Positions 59,089 through 64,000 of a stretch of 64,000 bases of DNA are shown here, piece after piece; within the stretch, counting starts at the first letter, position 1; each line of letters starts with the position of its first letter. Under the pieces are notes generated by a model, which saw only the letters and a list, made by a program, of their open reading frames with translations, ran no database searches and was not told the origin of the DNA. Source of the stretch: Amycolatopsis benzoatilytica AK 16/65. Its GTDB lineage: Bacteria > Actinomycetota > Actinomycetes > Mycobacteriales > Pseudonocardiaceae. The DNA lies in the NCBI RefSeq assembly GCF_000383915.1, contig NZ_KB912942.1, positions 3,582,929-3,646,928 of the forward strand, read 5' to 3'. Both the position numbers and the translations under genes were made by a program.

Positions 59089-59942
59089 GCGCCTCCATTC
59101 TCCTTCCCCTGCCGCCCGCCGCCCGGCGCACTCGGCCGATCGGAAGCGGGCTCTCCCTGTTTTCTGCCCTGCCAGCCAATCGCTCGGTATTTCTTTCCCG
59201 TAGCTGGAGCTGTTCTCCGCTTTCCACTTTGGACTGCCAGTTTCGCCGTACCCTCGGCGATCCGGCCCCGTCGCCGGGACAGCGGCGGGGCCGGGACCAG
59301 TTCGGGGTGAAACGCAACTAGGACGAGCTGTGCGCAAGACGGCGCTGCCGGCCACGTCCGGACGCGACGGGATCAGCCGCGGAAATGCGTCGCGAGACGC
59401 CGCGCCGGGGCTGTTCGAGCCTCCTCGGCCGCGTGTCGTGGCAGACCTTCCCGCCTGGAGCGACCCGGATCCGGCCGCGCCGTGCTATCACCTCCCAAGC
59501 GATGTCATCGCTGTGTTCCGCCGGGTGCGTATCGCGGCGGAGGCGACCGTTGCCGATGCTCCGGCGGCCACGCCCGGTGCAAACCGGGTCCGCCTCGCTC
59601 GTCTGCGCCCGCGGGCCGCCGAGGGCCGCAGCGGTCACCGCGCGCCGGAGGAAGCACCGGAACCTGGTCGAAGGCGGCCTCCACGATCGCGCCGAACTTG
59701 GCGCGCGGCCAGGCCGCGTCGGCGCAGACCAGCTCTACGAATCCGCGGGGCGGCGCGCCCTGACCGCCCCAGCGGCCGATGGTGTCCGGCATCGTCGATC
59801 ACTCCCCGGCTCGGTCGTCTCGACACCAGGTCAGCTATCGCCTCTCCCAATTTCTATAGCGCGGACTGTAGATTGTGTCAAGCAGTGAGTCGAGATAATC
59901 TTGAGCCGAACCAGCGGCAACGCTGCCGGCGAGGAGGCGCGC
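59089..59942. other. Long intergenic stretch with a possible scrap
   Basis: No complete gene is visible in about 850 bases. On the minus strand 59640-59792 reads GFVELVCADAAWPRAKFGAI, which resembles a conserved actinobacterial motif in small hypothetical proteins, but the rest is Arg/Pro noise. The plus-strand long frame has no motif. The promoters of hsp20 and the MerR gene must lie here. Confidence 0.35.
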
Positions 59943-60260
59943 ATGACCGGACTGGAGAGTCTCGACGATCAGGACTACCCGGCGTACACGACCGGCCAAG
60001 CCGCCGAAATGCTGGGCGTGCAGCAGGCGTTCTTGCGCAGCCTGGACACCGCGGCCGTGGTGCGCCCCGAACGCTCCGGCGGCGGGCACCGGCGCTACTC
60101 CCGCCGCCAGCTGACACTGGTCGTGCGGCTGCGCCAGCAACTGGACGACGGCCACCCCCTCGCCTCCGCCGCCAGGATCGTCGGCCTGCAGGACGAACTC
60201 GCCGACGCCCGCGAGATCATCACCGGACTCCGCGCCCAGCTCGACGAGCGCGACCGCTGA
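59943..60260 (+). CDS. MerR-family transcriptional regulator
   Basis: The 105-residue protein has the MerR DNA-binding domain: YTTGQAAEMLGVQQAFLRSLD (here cited in part as TTGQAAEMLGVQ), VVRPERSGGGHRRYSRRQL, then a dimer helix ending in DELADAREIITGLRAQLDE. The H-x-R-Y wing is typical of HspR/RacA-like MerR proteins, which control chaperone genes. It lies 855 bp from divergent hsp20. ATG 59943 follows GAGGAGG; the longer frame to 59901 has no such site. Confidence 0.87.
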   Translation: MTGLESLDDQDYPAYTTGQAAEMLGVQQAFLRSLDTAAVVRPERSGGGHRRYSRRQLTLVVRLRQQLDDGHPLASAARIVGLQDELADAREIITGLRAQLDERDR

Positions 60261-60412
60261 CCGGCCGGCGGTTCCCCGGGCCCGGCTCCCGGCAGGTGCG
60301 TGCCGGGCGGACCGGCCCGGTCTCCACGAAAGTCATCAGGTACCGGTACTCGTTCTTCTCCGTCATTGGCTAACCGCGGAGAGCAGTCGCCGCCGCGCTG
60401 CAGTCCGCAGGA

Positions 60413-60429
60413 AGTTCGTACCACGAACT
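60413..60429. promoter_or_regulatory. MarR operator A
   Basis: AGTTCGTACCACGAACT is a perfect 7-bp inverted repeat with a 3-bp centre, 18 bp before the MarR ATG at 60448. Two further copies stand after the gene at 60923 and 60945. Confidence 0.75.
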
Positions 60430-60447
60430 GTGCGCTACCCTGGCCAG

Positions 60448-60903
60448 ATGGCGAACAGTGCTGATCAGATGGGCGTCGTCGCCGGACTGGTCCGGTCCGC
60501 ATTCCTGGTGGACGCCGTTTATGCCGCGTCCGCCCGCGAATACGGGATCACCCAGCAGCAGGGACAACTGCTCTGCGTCCTGATGTCCGGCCCCCTGGGC
60601 ATGAGCGAGCTGGGCGCCACCCTCGGGCTGGCCAAGTCCAGCCTCACCGGACTGGTCGACCGCACCGAGCGCAACGGCTTCGTCCGGCGGATGGCGGACG
60701 AGCAGGACACCCGGGCGGTCCGGGTCGGGCTCACCATGCGCGGACACCGGCTGGTCGACGAGTTCTACGCCGAGACCTGCCGTCGGGTCGACGCACTGGC
60801 GGCCGGCCTCGGCGAGACCGAGCGGGAGACCCTGGCCGGACTGTTGAGCCGGGTCGTGGTCGACAACAAAGCTCCCATGGTCTTCCTCGACGCGAACGCC
60901 TGA
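60448..60903 (+). CDS. MarR-family transcriptional regulator
   Basis: The 151-residue winged-helix regulator reads GITQQQGQLLCVLMSGPLGM, ELGATLGLAKSSLTGLVDRT (recognition helix) and RRMADEQDTRAVRVGLTMRG (wing). Three AGTTCGT-type operators flank it, one before its own start and two before the downstream oxidoreductase gene, so it probably represses both. The ATG at 60448 is chosen because the longer frame to 60430 starts inside the operator. Confidence 0.9.
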   Translation: MANSADQMGVVAGLVRSAFLVDAVYAASAREYGITQQQGQLLCVLMSGPLGMSELGATLGLAKSSLTGLVDRTERNGFVRRMADEQDTRAVRVGLTMRGHRLVDEFYAETCRRVDALAAGLGETERETLAGLLSRVVVDNKAPMVFLDANA

Positions 60904-60922
60904 CCCCCAAGAACCAGATTGC

Positions 60923-60939
60923 GGTTCGTATCACGAACT
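60923..60939. promoter_or_regulatory. MarR operator B
   Basis: GGTTCGTATCACGAACT differs from operator A by one arm base. It lies 44 bp before the truncated oxidoreductase gene. Confidence 0.7.
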
Positions 60940-60944
60940 ATTAT

Positions 60945-60961
60945 GGTTCGTATTGCGAACT
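60945..60961. promoter_or_regulatory. MarR operator C
   Basis: GGTTCGTATTGCGAACT is the third copy, 22 bp from operator B, two helical turns, so both dimers sit on one DNA face. Confidence 0.7.
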
Positions 60962-60983
60962 ACAGCGCCAAGGGGTGTGGGTC

Positions 60984-61214
60984 ATGAATCGTTCAGTCCT
61001 GGTCGGCGGCGGCAGTTACGGCGGCTGGTCGCTGGCCAAAGCACTTGGGCGGCTAGGCCGACGTCGTGCTGGTCGAACCCCGCGAAGCGTTCGTCAACAC
61101 CGCCGGATCGCTGCGCGCACTGACGCGTCCCGGCCGGGCCCCGAACCCCTGTTCCACGACCGGCCGTTCACCGGCCGGTTCGCTCCGCCGTTCAGCGCCG
61201 CCAAAAACAACTGA
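60984..61214 (+). pseudogene. FAD/NAD-binding oxidoreductase N-terminal stub
   Basis: ATG 60984 begins MNRSVLVGGGSYGGWSLAKA, a FAD-binding Rossmann start like NDH-2/AIF-type oxidoreductases. After about 25 codons the frame slips; the next frame reads VVLVEPREAFVNTAGSLRAL, then LFHDRPF returns in the first frame before a stop at 61212-61214. The rest, some 300 residues, is gone. It was most likely the original target of the MarR operators. Confidence 0.65.
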
Positions 61215-61225
61215 AAGGCACTGCC

Positions 61226-62128
61226 ATGTCTCTTCCCCCGGTCGTCTTCGGCTTCGGCGCGCACAGCACGATCGCCGACGGACCCGAACTGCTTTCGATG
61301 ACCGAACAGGCGGATCGCGACGGTCTCGACCTGTTTTCCCTCTCCGACCACCCGTACCTCGGCGAACGCCTCGACGCCTACGCCACGATCGCGCTGGTTC
61401 TGGGCCGCACTCAGCGACTCGCCGGCTTCGCCAACGTCACCAACCTGCCGTCCCGGCCCGCGCCGATGCTGGCCCGCGCGGTGACGTCGCTGTCCGCGCT
61501 CACCGGCGGGCGCGTCGTGCTGGGGCTCGGCGCGGGCGGGTTGTGGGACCGGATCGCCGACCTCGGCGTGGCCCGTCTCTCCCCCGGCGAGGCGGTCGAA
61601 GCCTTCGAGGAGGCAGCGGTACTGATCAAGAAGCTGTCCGGCGGCGGGCCGCCGATCACCTTCCACGGCAAGCACTATCAGGTCGAGCAGATCGAACCCG
61701 CCGCAGTGGCCGCGCCGCCGGTGTGGACCGGTTCAGTCGGCGCGAAATCACTGGCCGCCACCGGCCGCGTCGCGGACGGCTGGATCCCCGGTCACGCCGC
61801 GGACTGGCTCAGCGAGCGCTACCGGACCTCGCGTCCGGTCGTCGACGCCGCCGCCAAGGCAGCCGGACGAAACCCCGCCGAGATCCGCACGATCTACAAC
61901 TTCCCCGGCCGGATCACCGAAAAGCCGCTGGCCGCGACCCGTCGCGAGGACGGCCGGTGGATCGGCGGTTCCGTCGAGCAGTGGACCGAGGAACTGACCG
62001 GTGCCGTGCTGGAACACGGCGCTTCCGGATTCGTGCTCTTCTCGCCCGGCGGCGGCACGCCTGACCGGGACTCGCTCAGCCGCTGGGGACAGGAGATCGC
62101 GCCGGCGGTGCGTGAAGCGATTTCCTGA
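61226..62128 (+). CDS. LLM-class flavin/F420-dependent oxidoreductase
   Basis: The 300-residue luciferase-like monooxygenase-family protein reads DLFSLSDHPYLGERLDAYAT, VTNLPSRPAPMLARAVTSLS and GRVVLGLGAGGLWDRIADLG, with a C-terminal VWTGSVGAKSLAATGRVADGW typical of F420-dependent actinobacterial members. It would reduce or oxygenate a small molecule with FMN or F420H2. It is 11 bp after the stub and shares its MarR-controlled promoter, so it may now be the main target of that regulator. Confidence 0.9.
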   Translation: MSLPPVVFGFGAHSTIADGPELLSMTEQADRDGLDLFSLSDHPYLGERLDAYATIALVLGRTQRLAGFANVTNLPSRPAPMLARAVTSLSALTGGRVVLGLGAGGLWDRIADLGVARLSPGEAVEAFEEAAVLIKKLSGGGPPITFHGKHYQVEQIEPAAVAAPPVWTGSVGAKSLAATGRVADGWIPGHAADWLSERYRTSRPVVDAAAKAAGRNPAEIRTIYNFPGRITEKPLAATRREDGRWIGGSVEQWTEELTGAVLEHGASGFVLFSPGGGTPDRDSLSRWGQEIAPAVREAIS

Positions 62129-62265
62129 GCCGGGACATGGCAGTCAACTGTCGGCGCGCACTGTCGTGGCAGTAGCCGGAGGTCTGCTGACTGGGTCGCG
62201 CCGACCGGACGCTTCAACTCGATCGAGATGTTGTCGCGGTCCGGGACGCGATTCTTCCTGACGCA

Positions 62266-62312
62266 ACAACAAGGGCCCGGTCCCCTGGGTGGGGCCGGGC
62301 CTTGCTTGTTCG
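62266..62312 (-). terminator. Second rRNA terminator hairpin
   Basis: On the minus strand AAGGCCCGGCCCC pairs imperfectly with GGGGACCGGGCCCTT around a CACCCA-type loop, followed by TTGTTGTTG. It lies 20 bases beyond the first terminator and is probably a back-up for the rRNA operon. Confidence 0.6.
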
Positions 62313-62332
62313 AGCGTGGTCGTGGATGCATG

Positions 62333-62385
62333 AAAAAAGCTGGGCCCCGGGAGAACCTGTTGGGGGTTCTCGACCGGGACCCAGC
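62333..62385 (-). terminator. Main intrinsic terminator of the rRNA operon
   Basis: Minus-strand arms GCTGGGTCCCGGTCGAGAACC and GGTTCTCCCGGGGCCCAGC (one or two bulges) form a long stem with a short loop, followed directly by six T. A canonical hairpin plus U-tract is rare in this GC-rich window. It begins 13 bases after the 5S gene. Confidence 0.85.
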
Positions 62386-62398
62386 CTGTTGGTTGAGT

Positions 62399-62515
62399 TC
62401 GGCGGTGTCCTACTCTCCCACAACCCTTCGGTTGCAGTACCATCGGCGCAATCAGGCTTAGCTTCCGGGTTCGGAATGGGACCGGGCGTTTCCCTGACGC
62501 TAAAACCACCGAAAC
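62399..62515 (-). rRNA. rrf: 5S ribosomal RNA
   Basis: The minus strand begins GTTTCGGTGGTTTTAGCG and carries the 5S core: GGGAAACGCCCGGTCCC, ATTCCGAACCCGGAAGCTAAG, GCGCCGATGGTACTGC and GTGGGAGAGTAGGACACCGCC. About 117 nt. Ends are set by comparison with the usual actinobacterial 5S and may be off by a few bases. Confidence 0.95.
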
Positions 62516-62605
62516 ACTCCGAAACAACACACACCCGCCACCCGGTATCCGGTGACAGCCGGTGTGGTGTTTCAGAACCGTAGAGTGGATGCGCAACATC
62601 TTCGT

Positions 62606-64000
<1,395 letters not shown>

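Noticed and set aside
56155..59310. 1051-codon plus-strand frame over AI-2E and topoisomerase genes
   Set aside because: It runs out of frame through two clear genes and has Arg-rich low-complexity text.
59089..59942. HspR-type CTTGAGT-N7-ACTCAAG element before hsp20
   Set aside because: Only partial pieces (CTTGAG near 59900) occur, without the inverted partner at the right distance.
59330..60373. 347-codon plus-strand frame before and across the MerR gene
   Set aside because: No motif, no ribosome site, and it overlaps the MerR gene out of frame.

Overview
Organism. The window is uniformly GC-rich, has many GTG starts and 4-bp GTGA/ATGA stop-start overlaps, and carries an actinobacterial 5S-23S rRNA pair on the minus strand at its right end. 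It encodes an AfsR/SARP-type regulator with a NACHT NTPase, an NDMA-type alcohol dehydrogenase (a family linked to mycofactocin), an LLM flavin/F420-type oxidoreductase and many LacI regulators. This fits a soil actinomycete chromosome, most likely Pseudonocardiaceae (Amycolatopsis-like). The genus is inference; no 16S gene is in the window. Layout. (1) 1-6.2 kb is a worn accessory region: the frameshifted 3' end of an HsdR-type restriction subunit, an intact SARP-NACHT-membrane regulator, a small secreted protein, a WD40 remnant, an HxlR regulator, and a mosaic of broken pieces of a rhamnulokinase, a sugar ABC ATPase and lutA. (2) 6.2-18.6 kb is an L-rhamnose utilisation locus. A LacI regulator diverges from a minus-strand operon of ABC ATPase, two permeases, binding lipoprotein, mutarotase, rhamnose isomerase, a bifunctional rhamnulose-1-P aldolase/lactaldehyde dehydrogenase, an extra fucose/arabinose-isomerase-like gene and rhamnulokinase. 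Rhamnose would become DHAP plus lactaldehyde, then lactate; the following lutA survives only as a stub. (3) 18.6-20 kb is a junk island: integrase remnant, truncated proline-rich gene, and a small lower-GC two-gene unit. (4) 20-39 kb is a large catabolic regulon. Five copies of a palindrome (GTAACCGGTTTC / GAAACCGGTTAC) stand before an MFS/acyl-CoA dehydrogenase/aldehyde dehydrogenase/SDR/glycerate kinase operon, a zinc dehydrogenase/Gfo-Idh-MocA operon, a ribose-type ABC transporter/NDMA-ADH/MaoC operon, a LacI gene, and a DHDPS-like/TIM-barrel isomerase/enoyl-CoA hydratase operon. Together they look like an undescribed pathway joining sugar or polyol oxidation to CoA chemistry. (5) 39-50 kb holds a MarR-MFS-isochorismatase-like operon, two further LacI genes, a CoA-transferase/GMC oxidoreductase operon with its own TGTAA-type operators, and two aldo/keto reductases. 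(6) 50-60 kb is a stress/redox block: an all-helical conserved protein, a HemK2-like methyltransferase, a CDGSH protein convergent with a heme-oxygenase-like iron enzyme, a glutamate-cysteine ligase-like enzyme, a DMT transporter, a frameshifted STAS gene, a tiny membrane protein, a TIGR00027-type methyltransferase, an AI-2E transporter, topoisomerase IB, Hsp20 and a MerR regulator. (7) 60.4-62.1 kb is a MarR regulator with three matching operators, a truncated FAD oxidoreductase and an LLM oxidoreductase. (8) 62.2-64 kb has tandem terminators, 5S rRNA and the 3' part of 23S rRNA. All functions are read from sequence motifs and family knowledge; no database search was run.
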